32,000 nucleotides of DNA from CAYVFC01 sp964450715 (GTDB lineage Bacteria > Myxococcota_A > Polyangia > Polyangiales > JAFGIB01): positions 1-32,000 of the forward strand of contig CAYVFC010000095.1 of NCBI GenBank assembly GCA_964450715.1, given 5' to 3'. The position numbers and the translations under genes are program-made. The notes under the pieces are model-generated. The model was not told the DNA's origin. It was given only the letters and a program-made list of their open reading frames with translations, and searched no databases. This document shows positions 1 through 7,624 of this stretch, piece by piece (within the stretch, counting starts at the first letter, position 1; each line of letters opens with the position of its first letter).

Positions 1-205
1 CACGAGCCTACCGCAGCCGATCAGCCGCTTTCACGCACGCTCACCGGAAGCACAGGTCTTTACGCGTGTCGTTCACTACCTGGAACCTGTTCGAGGGCCG
101 AAATTGGCATGGTGACAGACCGGCGGCCCGTTTCCGCAGACGATTTCCCGGTCCGCTCCCGGCGACGTCCGCCCGGGCCCCGGCGCCGTGCTATGCTGCC
201 CGGCC
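1..205. other. Left-edge non-coding stretch
   Basis: No convincing coding frame is visible in the first 205 bases. The stretch ends in a possible leaderless promoter: a TATGCT hexamer at 192-197 lies 8 nt before the ATG at 206, and no Shine-Dalgarno sequence is present. No matching -35 element was found, so the promoter call is weak. Any gene further left lies outside the window. Confidence 0.4.
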
Positions 206-868
206 ATGGAGCGGGTTCCCGAGCCCGAGCTGATGGAGGACGACCTGCAGGCCGAGGCCTACGCCCGCGCCGACTTCGCCGAGCCCAATACCCTCTTCTG
301 CCAGACCCTGCTCGATCGCCTCGACCCTCCGGAAAGGGCGCGGGTGGTCGACCTGGGGTGCGGGCCGGCGGACATCCCGGTGCGCCTGGCGCGACTCCGC
401 CCGGCGTGGACCCTGGACGCGGTCGACGGCTCGCCGGCCATGCTGCGTCACGCCAGCGACCGGGTCAGGGACGAGGGGCTGTCCGACCGCGTCCACATCC
501 ACTGCTCCCTGCTGCCGGCGCTCTCGCTGCCCGAGGCCGAGTTCGATCTGGTCATCAGCAACAGCCTGCTCCACCATCTGCCCGACCCGTCGCTCATGTG
601 GCGCGAGGTCTCACGGCTGGCGAGGCCGGGAGCGCTGCTGGCGTTGATGGACTTGATGCGCCCCGACTCGCGCGAGGCTGCCGAGAACTTGGTCGAGCGC
701 TATTCCGGCGGCGAGCCCGAGGTGCTGCGCCACGACTTCGCCGCCTCGCTGCTGGCGGCCTTCACCCCGGACGAGGTGCGCGAGCAGCTACGAGAGACCG
801 GCCTGGAGAAGGTAGACGTCGCGGTGATCAGCGACCGCCACCTGTTCGCCTACGGCTTCATCGGCTGA
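206..868 (+). CDS. Class I SAM-dependent methyltransferase
   Basis: A 220-residue cytosolic protein with the Rossmann methyltransferase fold. Motif I is VVDLGCGPAD (about residues 47-56), followed by an acidic loop in DAVDGSPAML and a motif IV-like stretch in FDLVISNSLLHHLPD. The fold is that of small-molecule methyltransferases of the Methyltransf_11/25 kind. The substrate cannot be read from sequence. I chose ATG 206; an in-frame GTG at 188 would add six residues of unlikely sequence. There is no Shine-Dalgarno sequence, but TATGCT lies 8 nt upstream, so a leaderless transcript is possible. The next gene starts 10 nt after the stop, so the two are probably co-transcribed. Confidence 0.85.
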   Translation: MERVPEPELMEDDLQAEAYARADFAEPNTLFCQTLLDRLDPPERARVVDLGCGPADIPVRLARLRPAWTLDAVDGSPAMLRHASDRVRDEGLSDRVHIHCSLLPALSLPEAEFDLVISNSLLHHLPDPSLMWREVSRLARPGALLALMDLMRPDSREAAENLVERYSGGEPEVLRHDFAASLLAAFTPDEVREQLRETGLEKVDVAVISDRHLFAYGFIG

Positions 869-878
869 CGGAGCGCCC

Positions 879-1256
879 GTGCCCCGGAGCGACGACCGCG
901 ACCGCTCGCTCGCGAAAACCGACTGCCGGAGCTGCGGCGCCTGCTGCATCTCGTACGAGGGGCGGTACGCCCGGGTGATGGGTAACGACCACGAGCGTCT
1001 GGGAGAGCTGGCCGACGAGCTTACATACTTTATCGAGAACCGCTGCTTCATGCGTATCGAAGAGGAACGGTGCGCAGCGCTTCAGATCGAGCCGGAGACG
1101 GGGCTGTTTCGCTGTCGGGTATACCCGCTGCGACCGGACGTCTGCCGACAGCTCGAGCCCGGCTCTCCGCAGTGCGACGCGGAGCGGATCCGCAAAGCCG
1201 AGCGCGCCCGGGAGGCGCTCCGGGCTTGTCGTACCCGCGGTTCCGGCGCAGAGTAG
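879..1256 (+). CDS. YkgJ-family cysteine-cluster protein
   Basis: A 125-residue protein starting at GTG 879, with a GGAG ribosome-binding site seven bases upstream. It carries the CxxCGxCC signature near the N-terminus (Cys16, 19, 22, 23) and further cysteines at about 56, 65, 79, 89 and 99. The CRVYPLRPDVCR segment is typical of the YkgJ/UPF0153 family. These proteins are thought to bind a metal, zinc or an iron-sulfur cluster, through the cysteines; no reaction is established for most members. The C-terminal 25 residues are basic and probably disordered. It sits 10 nt after the methyltransferase and 27 nt before the TRAP-type binding protein, so it looks like the second gene of an operon. 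Confidence 0.85.
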   Translation: MPRSDDRDRSLAKTDCRSCGACCISYEGRYARVMGNDHERLGELADELTYFIENRCFMRIEEERCAALQIEPETGLFRCRVYPLRPDVCRQLEPGSPQCDAERIRKAERAREALRACRTRGSGAE

Positions 1257-1283
1257 TAAAAGCACGGTGAGGAACAGGCGGGC

Positions 1284-2372
1284 ATGCGGACGATAGAACC
1301 AGCTGGAACCGTAGAAAGGACGTCGGGGTGCCGTTCGGGTCGGGGTGGCCTGGCCGCGCGCGGCCCGGCGGCGTTACTCGCATTGCTCTTCGCAGCCACC
1401 ACGCCGCCTTCCGCCGGCGCCGACAACGACGGCGGCGAGCAGCACGTACTGCGCTTCGCCACCATGGCGCCCAAATCGCGCCGCCTGGCCGTGGAGGCGG
1501 GCAAGTGGAAGAAACGGGTCGACAAGGCGACCGGTGGTCGCGTCAAGGTGGTCGTCTACTGGGGCGGCGGCGCGGGGGACGAGAAGTCCATCGTGCGCAA
1601 GATGCGCATGGGCCAGTTCGACGCCGCCGCGCTCTCCACCATCGCGCTCAGCCCCTACATCAAGCAGGTGCAGGTTCTAAACGCCCCCTTGACCATCGAG
1701 AGCTACGCGCAGCTGGACGCGGTGCTGGAAGAGGTGGGTCCGGACTTCGACGCGGAGGCGTACAAGAACGGGATGAAGCTGCTGGGATGGGGCGACATCG
1801 GCAAGCTCAGGATGTTCTCCAAAAAGCCCATCCGCACGCTCCGTGATCTGCGCCGTACCCGGCCCTGGCTCTACAAGGAAGTGTTGATGGGCAAGGAGTT
1901 CTTCAACGTGGTCGGCGTGGCCCCGGTTCCGCTCAGCATCCCCGAGGTTTTCGGCGCGCTGTCGACCGGGATGGTGGACGTGGTCTTCAGCTCCGCGCTG
2001 GGCGCGCTGGTCACCCTCTGGTTTACGCAGACGCCCTACGTCTCGCACGAGGGGGCGGGATACATCGCCGGCGCCTTCTCCATCACCCGCAGGAAGTGGG
2101 ACGCCTTCCCCCTGGACGTGCGGGACGCCTTCGTCGGCATGTCGCTCAAGTATCGCCAGGCCATCGTCGGCCTGCTGCGCAAGGCCGACCGCATGGCGCT
2201 CGAGCGCATGCTGAAACGAGGGGTCACCGCCGTGCAGCTGCAGGACCGGCCCGAGTGGCTGAAGGTCGCCGCCATCCTCAAGAAGCGCTTCGTGGGCCGC
2301 TTCTATTCCAGGGAGATGCTGGAGCGGGTGGAGCGCATCTGCGCGCGGCACCGCCCCGCCGCCGCGCGCTAG
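1284..2372 (+). CDS. TRAP-type (DctP-like) solute-binding protein, orphan
   Basis: A 362-residue exported protein with a basic N-terminus, a hydrophobic stretch (about residues 28-40) and a probable cleavage after SAGA. The mature part reads as a TRAP periplasmic binding protein: HVLRFATMAPKS opening, then WKKRVDKATGGRVKVVVYWGG, and a FGALSTGMVDVVFSS segment that forms part of the ligand cleft in the family. DctP proteins deliver organic acids or related solutes to a DctQ/DctM permease. No permease gene is present here, and the downstream neighbour is a Nudix hydrolase 20 nt away. The protein may serve a permease elsewhere or have another envelope role. GAGGA lies 11 bases before the ATG. Family assignment is confident; ligand unknown. 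Confidence 0.8.
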   Translation: MRTIEPAGTVERTSGCRSGRGGLAARGPAALLALLFAATTPPSAGADNDGGEQHVLRFATMAPKSRRLAVEAGKWKKRVDKATGGRVKVVVYWGGGAGDEKSIVRKMRMGQFDAAALSTIALSPYIKQVQVLNAPLTIESYAQLDAVLEEVGPDFDAEAYKNGMKLLGWGDIGKLRMFSKKPIRTLRDLRRTRPWLYKEVLMGKEFFNVVGVAPVPLSIPEVFGALSTGMVDVVFSSALGALVTLWFTQTPYVSHEGAGYIAGAFSITRRKWDAFPLDVRDAFVGMSLKYRQAIVGLLRKADRMALERMLKRGVTAVQLQDRPEWLKVAAILKKRFVGRFYSREMLERVERICARHRPAAAR

Positions 2373-2392
2373 CCGTCGGCCTAGAGCAGAGT

Positions 2393-3337
2393 ATGGGATC
2401 ATCGTACGCGCAACAGCTCGGAAAGCCGCGCTCGGGAGCGAAGCCGGTCGACCCGTTCGACTCGGCTACCGTGATCATGCTCAGAGACGGAGCCGAGGGT
2501 GGGGGCGGCCTCGGTTTCGAGCTGTTCCTGATGCGGCGCCACGGTGAACAGAGCTTCATGGGCGGCGCCCACGTCTTTCCGGGGGGCCGGCTCGACCCGT
2601 CCGACTGCGATCCGGCGCTTCGCGCTTCGGCGAGCCCCGATATCGTGGACGCCGCGCGGAAGAGACTCGGGGAGTCGGCGCTCTCTGCCGACAGGGCGCG
2701 GGGGCTACTGTTCTGCGCCGTCCGCGAGCTATTCGAGGAGGCGGGCGTGTTGCTGGCCCGCGGCCCAGACGATAGGCTGATAGATCTATCCAACGGAGAA
2801 ACGGCCGCCCGCTTCGCCGCCTACCGCGGGCAGCTGCACGACCGCCAGCTCTCCCTGCGCGAGCTGGCGGAGAGAGAGAGCCTCCGCTTCGCCATAGACC
2901 GGCTCTACCCCTTCGCGCACTGGGTAACGCCCTTGAACCTGCCGAAGCGTTTCGCCACCCGCTTCTTCCTGGCCCGCTGCCCCGGCGGTCAGCGTGCCTG
3001 CCACGACGACGTCGAGCTGGTACACTCCCTCTGGATCACGCCCGCCGAGGCGTTGCGACGGAACCGCACCGGGCAGATCGTCCTCATGCCCCCTACCCTG
3101 CGCACCGTGGAGGAGCTCGCCGACTTCCACGATATCGACGCGCTTTTCGCGCACACCGCCCAGCGCCCCATCCACCTGATTCTTCCTGAACCACTCGCGG
3201 GAGCGCAGAATCCCGGGGTGAAGCTCCCCTGGGATCCGGAATACTCCATTGATAGCTTCCGCCTACCCCCGCGTCCCGGCGAGCCGTCCCGCATCGTGCT
3301 GGTCGACGGGGTCTTCCGTTCGGTGGTATTCGAATAG
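2393..3337 (+). CDS. Nudix hydrolase, NUDT19/RP2p-like with split Nudix box
   Basis: A 314-residue protein. The frame is open far upstream inside the previous gene, but homology-like sequence starts soon after ATG 2393. The Nudix box is split: the glycines of VFPGGRLDP are at about 62-68, and the catalytic half RELFEEAGV is at 111-119. That leaves roughly 32 more residues than the standard GX5EX7REUXEEXGU. This insertion is characteristic of the NUDT19 (RP2p) branch, whose studied eukaryotic members hydrolyse CoA and acyl-CoA. The two catalytic glutamates of REXXEE are present. It lies 20 nt after the TRAP-type gene and is the last plus-strand gene of this cluster. CoA or CoA-ester hydrolysis is inferred from the subfamily; another nucleotide substrate is possible. 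Confidence 0.8.
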   Translation: MGSSYAQQLGKPRSGAKPVDPFDSATVIMLRDGAEGGGGLGFELFLMRRHGEQSFMGGAHVFPGGRLDPSDCDPALRASASPDIVDAARKRLGESALSADRARGLLFCAVRELFEEAGVLLARGPDDRLIDLSNGETAARFAAYRGQLHDRQLSLRELAERESLRFAIDRLYPFAHWVTPLNLPKRFATRFFLARCPGGQRACHDDVELVHSLWITPAEALRRNRTGQIVLMPPTLRTVEELADFHDIDALFAHTAQRPIHLILPEPLAGAQNPGVKLPWDPEYSIDSFRLPPRPGEPSRIVLVDGVFRSVVFE

Positions 3338-3371
3338 CCGGCGTCGCTTCATAGCCGTACGGCGACATCGA

Positions 3372-3445
3372 TGTCATTTCGAACGAAGTGAAAAATCTCC
3401 TGTAATCTCCTGTAAAGAGATCTCTCGCTTCGCGTCGAGATGACA
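3372..3445. repeat. REP-like imperfect palindrome in convergent gap
   Basis: A 74-bp imperfect palindrome that opens TGTCATTTCGAACGAAGTG and closes CGCTTCGCGTCGAGATGACA. It lies between the ends of two convergent genes, at 3337 and 3506. The stem is interrupted, and the loop carries a 10-bp tandem duplication of ATCTCCTGTA (3395-3404 and 3405-3414). I recall closely similar TCATTTCGA...TCGARATGA palindromes dispersed in many unrelated bacterial genomes. It could act as a bidirectional transcription stop here. It is more AT-rich than the surrounding DNA, which supports a separate origin. Confidence 0.6.
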
Positions 3446-3505
3446 ATGGGAGCGGACGGTCGCGGCAACAGGGACACTGTCGCGGCCCACTACGATTCGA
3501 GGAGC

Positions 3506-4585
3506 TTAAAAAGTGACGCCGGCGCCGACCTGTAGCCCCCAGATGTCACGGCCGCTGCCGTAGATGCCGTCCGGCTTGTCGAAGTTGACCAACAGGTTCC
3601 CGTCCAGGAACCAGTCGCCCAGCTCGGCGCGGCCATAGGGGCCCAGGGAGACCTGCAGCTTGTCGTGTTCGCCCACCGGTATGGATACCAGCTGCAAACG
3701 GGCGACCATCTTTACCGCATCGAAGAAGAGGAACTCGCCGGGCCCGAAGCCGAAGCCGATCTCGCCCGCGCCCTGAAAGTAGATGGAGCCGGTATGAGCG
3801 TGGTAGTCGCCCATGGGGATGAGGAAAGCGATCGCGGTCTCGCCACCGAGGAAGATGTTGTCCGGCGAAACCATGTGACCGCCGCCCCGGAAGACGAATC
3901 CAAAGTGCTCCGGCATCCAGAGCCAGTGATCGAAGCGGCCGCGTAGGGCCGAGGCGTAGTAGTAGGCGCCCGCTTTCGTCAGGTGGTCCGGATCGTCCTC
4001 GGCGGGAATCGAGGAGAGGGGGAGCACGACGCCGCCGCCGTAGCGGAGAAGGGTCCGCCCCTGCTGCGACGACCAGATCGCCGCCAGCAAGGCGTTGCCG
4101 ACCACGAAGGCGCTGCTCGTCTCGCCGCCGTCGAGCGAGCTGCTGACTAAGCCGAATCCCCAGTCGAGGGCCAGCGACATCTTCCCGATCAGGCGGTACT
4201 CGCCCGACAGCAGCGGCGACAGCTCGTAGAGCGTACCCACCCCGTCCTGGCGGAAGTAGAACCCGAGGTCCAACTCGGCCCGCCCTGGCGGGGGCGCGTC
4301 TTGTTCTTCCTCCGCCGCTTCGGCCGCCTGTTCCGCCCGAAGCTGCGCGGTAACATCTTCCTCGAGCTCGCTGTAATCGAATTCGGCCTCGGGCTCGTCG
4401 TCGCTGTCTATCTCGGTCTCGTCGTCCGCCTCGTCGTCGAGCGGGGTTTCGCTCGCGGCGTCTTCCGGCTCGGGAGACGACGGGTCACCGCTCGCCGCTT
4501 CCGGTTGCGCGAGCAGCGGCGGCGCGAGCAACCAGAGCATTGCCGCCTCCAAGGCGAACGATCGATTGACGGGTAGTCGACGCAT
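3506..4585 (-). CDS. Outer-membrane beta-barrel candidate with acidic linker
   Basis: A 359-residue protein with a signal peptide ending near LLAPPLLAQ. A strongly acidic, Pro/Ser/Glu/Asp-rich segment follows (about residues 30-98, including DDEADDETEIDSDDEPEAE). The remaining 260 residues alternate short amphipathic strands with Gly turns and end in GVTF. A terminal phenylalanine is the usual recognition signal for the BAM complex. This suggests an outer-membrane barrel, but no enzyme or transport family is recognised. The layout resembles that of the protein at 8191-9678, although the barrel sequences differ. The gene stands alone and is convergent with the Nudix gene. A TATAAA hexamer at 4628-4633 (minus strand) may be its -10 box; no good -35 was found. 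Confidence 0.6.
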   Translation of the reverse strand: MRRLPVNRSFALEAAMLWLLAPPLLAQPEAASGDPSSPEPEDAASETPLDDEADDETEIDSDDEPEAEFDYSELEEDVTAQLRAEQAAEAAEEEQDAPPPGRAELDLGFYFRQDGVGTLYELSPLLSGEYRLIGKMSLALDWGFGLVSSSLDGGETSSAFVVGNALLAAIWSSQQGRTLLRYGGGVVLPLSSIPAEDDPDHLTKAGAYYYASALRGRFDHWLWMPEHFGFVFRGGGHMVSPDNIFLGGETAIAFLIPMGDYHAHTGSIYFQGAGEIGFGFGPGEFLFFDAVKMVARLQLVSIPVGEHDKLQVSLGPYGRAELGDWFLDGNLLVNFDKPDGIYGSGRDIWGLQVGAGVTF

Positions 4586-4627
4586 TTTCTCGACCTTTGA
4601 CGCTCGGACCGCGAGCGCCGGTCGTCA

Positions 4628-4633
4628 TTTATA
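4628..4633 (-). promoter_or_regulatory. Possible -10 box for the 3506-4585 gene
   Basis: TATAAA read on the minus strand, about 42 nt before the ATG at 4585. It is the best -10-like hexamer in this gap. No -35 element matches at normal spacing, so this is weak. Confidence 0.3.
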
Positions 4634-4677
4634 CACGGTCGGGCGGATTTGGATAGCCCCGTCTCTGACAATGAAAC

Positions 4678-4799
4678 GTAGGGGACGGGCTTGGCCCCTC
4701 CCTGTTCTCCATTCCTAAAATGGGCGGGCGCAAGGCCCGCCCCTACGGCGGTTGCCCGCAGGCCGTAGCCTGCGCGGCCGACGTAAGGACCGCCCCTAC
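4678..4799. repeat. Cluster of GTAGGGG-type palindromic repeats
   Basis: Three related units are packed together. The first, from 4678 on the plus strand, opens GTAGGGGACGGGC and folds back on GGCCCCTCCC. The second is a perfect hairpin with arms GGGCGGGC (4722-4729) and GCCCGCCC (4735-4742), followed by CTAC. The third ends CCGCCCCTAC at 4799. The cluster begins GTAGGGG and ends CCCCTAC, so the whole is an inverted structure. The TAG inside the last unit is the stop codon of the acyl-CoA dehydrogenase gene that ends at 4796. A related unit lies at 26940-26972. The hairpins may also terminate transcription. Confidence 0.65.
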
Positions 4800-5902
4800 T
4801 CGCGCCGCAGGATCGCCTCCATCAGCTCCAGGCGCTTGGCCGGAGCGGCGCCGAACAGAGACTGGATCTGCTTGGCGTCCCGCATCCGCTTCTCCTGCCC
4901 GTACTCCTCCATGTAACCGTAGCCACCCAGGCATTGCACGCCGTCGGCGGTCACCCGGCTGGCCTGCTCGCCGAGCAGAACCAGCCCGCTGCTGGTCAGC
5001 GGGAAGCCGTTGCCGGCGTCGGCCGCGGCGGCCATGGCGCGCACCAAGGCCTTGCCCGATTCGGCTGTCACCAGCAGGTTGCTCAGCATCTGCCGTACCA
5101 AGTCGTAGTCGATGATCATCCGCCCGCCCTGGTATCGTTCGGCCGCGTACGCCTTGGCCGCCTGGTAGGAGCCGGACACCACCCCCACCGCCATGGCGGC
5201 CACCGCCGCCGCGAAGTCGTTCGCCAGCTCGGCGCAGGCTTTGCCGCCCTCGGCGGTCAGCAGGTTCTTCTCGGCCACCTCGACCCCTGCGAACGTCACG
5301 TCGGCCGCCGGGCAATTCCTCAGCCCCAGGCTGATCACCGGATCGCTCCTCGATACCCCTTGCGCGCCGCTCTCCACCACGAACAGGGCGACCTCATCGG
5401 CGCCCTCGGGCAGAGCCGGAACGATCAACGTGTCGGCCAACGGGGCCAGCGCCAGGTAGTCGAGCTTTCCGTCGAGCACGTACCCCTTGCCCTTCTCCTT
5501 GGCCACCACCGCCGCCGGCAGGTCTCCCGGAAGCTCGTAGGCCGGAAAGGCCAGCAGCCCGGAAGCGGCGTAACTGTCCACCACCGCCTTCTTGCCCCAG
5601 CGCGAAAGCGCCGCGACCGCAAGCGAGTTCACCAATACCACCGCGGCAAAGCTGGCGTCGGCCGAGGCCAGCGACATGAGGATCTCCGAGAGCACCGCCA
5701 TGCCCTGCCCGGCGCCGCCGTGCTTCTCGGGCAGCACCACCTGCAGCATGCCGGTCTCCCCGGCCGCCTCCAGCGCGGCCTGGTTGAAGGGCTGGAAGGG
5801 GTAGTTGTCGAGCTCGACGGCCCGGGGCTCGAGCTCCTTCTTGGCGAAGCGCTCGGCCATGCTCCTGAATTCTTGAAGGTCGGATTCGCTGGCGTGCTCC
5901 AT
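4796..5902 (-). CDS. Acyl-CoA dehydrogenase family protein, catalytic Glu missing
   Basis: A 368-residue member of the acyl-CoA dehydrogenase flavoprotein family, which oxidises acyl-CoA thioesters to 2-enoyl-CoA using FAD. Family marks are LPEKHGGAGQGMAVLSEIL (about 58-76) and the C-terminal CLGGYGYMEEYGQEKRMRDAKQ (324-345). The loop that normally reads YEGT and supplies the catalytic base here reads LFGAA (349-353), and the alternative glutamate position of isovaleryl-CoA-type enzymes also appears unoccupied. The protein may therefore be a non-catalytic or flavin-binding partner of the neighbour 18 nt upstream, as in mycobacterial heteromeric FadE enzymes. That pairing is inference. Its TAG stop lies within a repeat unit. 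Confidence 0.85.
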   Translation of the reverse strand: MEHASESDLQEFRSMAERFAKKELEPRAVELDNYPFQPFNQAALEAAGETGMLQVVLPEKHGGAGQGMAVLSEILMSLASADASFAAVVLVNSLAVAALSRWGKKAVVDSYAASGLLAFPAYELPGDLPAAVVAKEKGKGYVLDGKLDYLALAPLADTLIVPALPEGADEVALFVVESGAQGVSRSDPVISLGLRNCPAADVTFAGVEVAEKNLLTAEGGKACAELANDFAAAVAAMAVGVVSGSYQAAKAYAAERYQGGRMIIDYDLVRQMLSNLLVTAESGKALVRAMAAAADAGNGFPLTSSGLVLLGEQASRVTADGVQCLGGYGYMEEYGQEKRMRDAKQIQSLFGAAPAKRLELMEAILRRE

Positions 5903-5920
5903 CAGGCTTCCCTTTCTACG

Positions 5921-7417
5921 CTACTCGGTACGAAACACGTTCACCCCGGCCTTGTGGCCGATGGCGAATTGAAACATGTTTAAACGATTTAGTTGGTTGG
6001 TCCCTTCGAAGATCTGCAGCAGCTTGGAGTCCCGGAAGATCTTCTCCACCCCCTCGTCGTGGCGCAGCCCGGCCTGCGAAACCAGCTCCACCGCCAACTG
6101 CGCGTTCTCCATGGCCATGTCCGAGCCCACCACCTTGGACATAGAGGACATGTACTGGATGCGCGCCATGCGCTCCTCGGGGATGTTCATGGCCGCCCGT
6201 ATCAGCGCCTGGCGCAGCGCTCGCGAGTGCACCGCGCTCTTGGTGGGCGCGCTCCTGGCCACCATCTGGGCCAGCGTTCCCTGCATGATGCCGGGCGTGC
6301 CCCGCATGGAGGTGCCCAGCCGCCCGCCGCTCATGTTGTACAGCAGCGCGATCTCGGCCTCGCGGTAGACGGCCCGCGCCATCATCACGTTCATGTACAT
6401 GTTGCTGAGGATGCCCTGTACCCACTGCTGGTTGATCAGCGTCCGCCCCTTGTGCTTGCGGGTCTTGGCCAGGCTGAGCGCCCGCTCGAAGGAGCCGCGC
6501 GCGGTGCCCGTCGACCAGGCCCCCACCCAGATACGGGTGGTGCCCAGCACGCCATGCAGGATCCACTCCAGCAGCTTCTTCTTTTCCGAATCCGGGAGGT
6601 CCGCCGTGTCCGCCACGATGCGGTCCTGCGGCACAAAGCAGTCCTCGAAGAGCAGCTCGCTGGCCGCGCCCACGCGCTGCCCCATCTTGCGCTCCTTGCG
6701 GCCTAGGGAGAAACCGGGCGCATCGCCGGGTACCAGGAAGCACCCGTAATCGGCCAGCGGGTTTTTCGGATCGTAGGTCATGAAAACCAGGTGGTCGCTG
6801 GCCATGTGCCCGGTGCTGATGAAGATGCGGCTGCCGTTGAGCACCGCGCCTCCGGGAACGCGCTTGGCGCGCGCCACCAGCTTGGCCCGGTCGTAGATAT
6901 CGACCTCCTCCACGTCCGTGCCCGCCGTGGGCTCGGTGATGGCGCAGTCGATGAGATAGGGGCGCTCATCGTGCTGGCGAGCAACGATATTCTCCATGAC
7001 CTGCTGCAGGAGCCTGAAGTTGAAGGTCATGGTCAGGGCGGTCAGCCCCAGCTCGTGCCCGCCCATCAGACCGGCATAGGCGCAGTCCACCGAGGCCGCC
7101 TCCTCAGCGAAGAGCATGAAAGAGCCGCCCTTGAGCAGCAGCCCGGATCCGCCCCAGAACCCGGGAACCATACGCGATAGCCGGCCGTTACGCCCGGCGC
7201 GGCGGGCCATCTCCCAGCTCAAATAGTCGTGGTCCTCGGCCGACTTGCGGTCCTCCTCCAGGGTGAGCGGGGCGATCTGCTCCTGCAGGTAGCGCCGCTC
7301 GTCCTCGACCAGCCGGGTGATCTTCTTGAGCTCCCGGCCGCTCGAAGCCGCCGCCAGGCTGAAAAAGTTGTTCTCGATGCTGAACAGGTCGTTTCGGTCG
7401 AAATCCAGTGGTGTCAT
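5921..7417 (-). CDS. Acyl-CoA dehydrogenase, long form with catalytic Glu
   Basis: A 498-residue acyl-CoA dehydrogenase family protein if started at ATG 7417, which has AAGGGG about 10 nt upstream. Visible marks are the flavin-side segment CAITEPTAGTDVEEVD, the middle-domain RIFISTGHMASDHLVF and the C-terminal FRDSKLLQIFEGTNQLNR. In that last segment Glu, at about residue 471, matches the canonical catalytic base. It is longer than the roughly 380-residue standard enzyme, mostly through an N-terminal helical region and middle insertions. The frame stays open back to ATG 7609, which would give 562 residues, but those extra 64 residues are read through an inverted repeat and look non-homologous. 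It is the first gene of the two-gene operon. Substrate unknown. Confidence 0.88.
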   Translation of the reverse strand: MTPLDFDRNDLFSIENNFFSLAAASSGRELKKITRLVEDERRYLQEQIAPLTLEEDRKSAEDHDYLSWEMARRAGRNGRLSRMVPGFWGGSGLLLKGGSFMLFAEEAASVDCAYAGLMGGHELGLTALTMTFNFRLLQQVMENIVARQHDERPYLIDCAITEPTAGTDVEEVDIYDRAKLVARAKRVPGGAVLNGSRIFISTGHMASDHLVFMTYDPKNPLADYGCFLVPGDAPGFSLGRKERKMGQRVGAASELLFEDCFVPQDRIVADTADLPDSEKKKLLEWILHGVLGTTRIWVGAWSTGTARGSFERALSLAKTRKHKGRTLINQQWVQGILSNMYMNVMMARAVYREAEIALLYNMSGGRLGTSMRGTPGIMQGTLAQMVARSAPTKSAVHSRALRQALIRAAMNIPEERMARIQYMSSMSKVVGSDMAMENAQLAVELVSQAGLRHDEGVEKIFRDSKLLQIFEGTNQLNRLNMFQFAIGHKAGVNVFRTE

Positions 7418-7440
7418 CGGCTCTATTTCCCCTTGTCCGC

Positions 7441-7549
7441 GGCTTCTCGAAAAGCCGTGGCGCGCGACGCCCGGGCCAGGCGCGCTTGTTTGAATCCACT
7501 TCGAACCGCATTCTCCAGGCGCGATCCCGCCACGGCTTTTCGAGAGGCC
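7441..7549. repeat. Inverted-repeat element in the acyl-CoA dehydrogenase leader
   Basis: Two perfect 17-bp arms, CTCGAAAAGCCGTGGCG at 7446-7462 and its reverse complement at 7528-7544, are separated by 65 bp. Partial matching continues for five more bases outward on each side. It lies 24 nt before the start codon at 7417 and inside the presumed 5' leader. The loop contains CAGGCGCG twice. It looks like a small MITE or REP pair. I could not see a clear target-site duplication. Confidence 0.6.
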
Positions 7550-7624
7550 TCGCCTGACGGATTTCGCATCCGAAGGGGGCGTCGTTTCTCTGACCTCGCG
7601 AAGTTCCATGGCCTTTGACTCATG

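Noticed and set aside
109..978. 289-residue plus-strand ORF over the methyltransferase gene
   Set aside because: Arg/Pro/Gly-rich shadow in another frame; the overlapping frame has clear methyltransferase motifs.
4934..5983. 349-residue plus-strand ORF
   Set aside because: Antisense to the acyl-CoA dehydrogenase gene; His/Gly/Arg-rich shadow.
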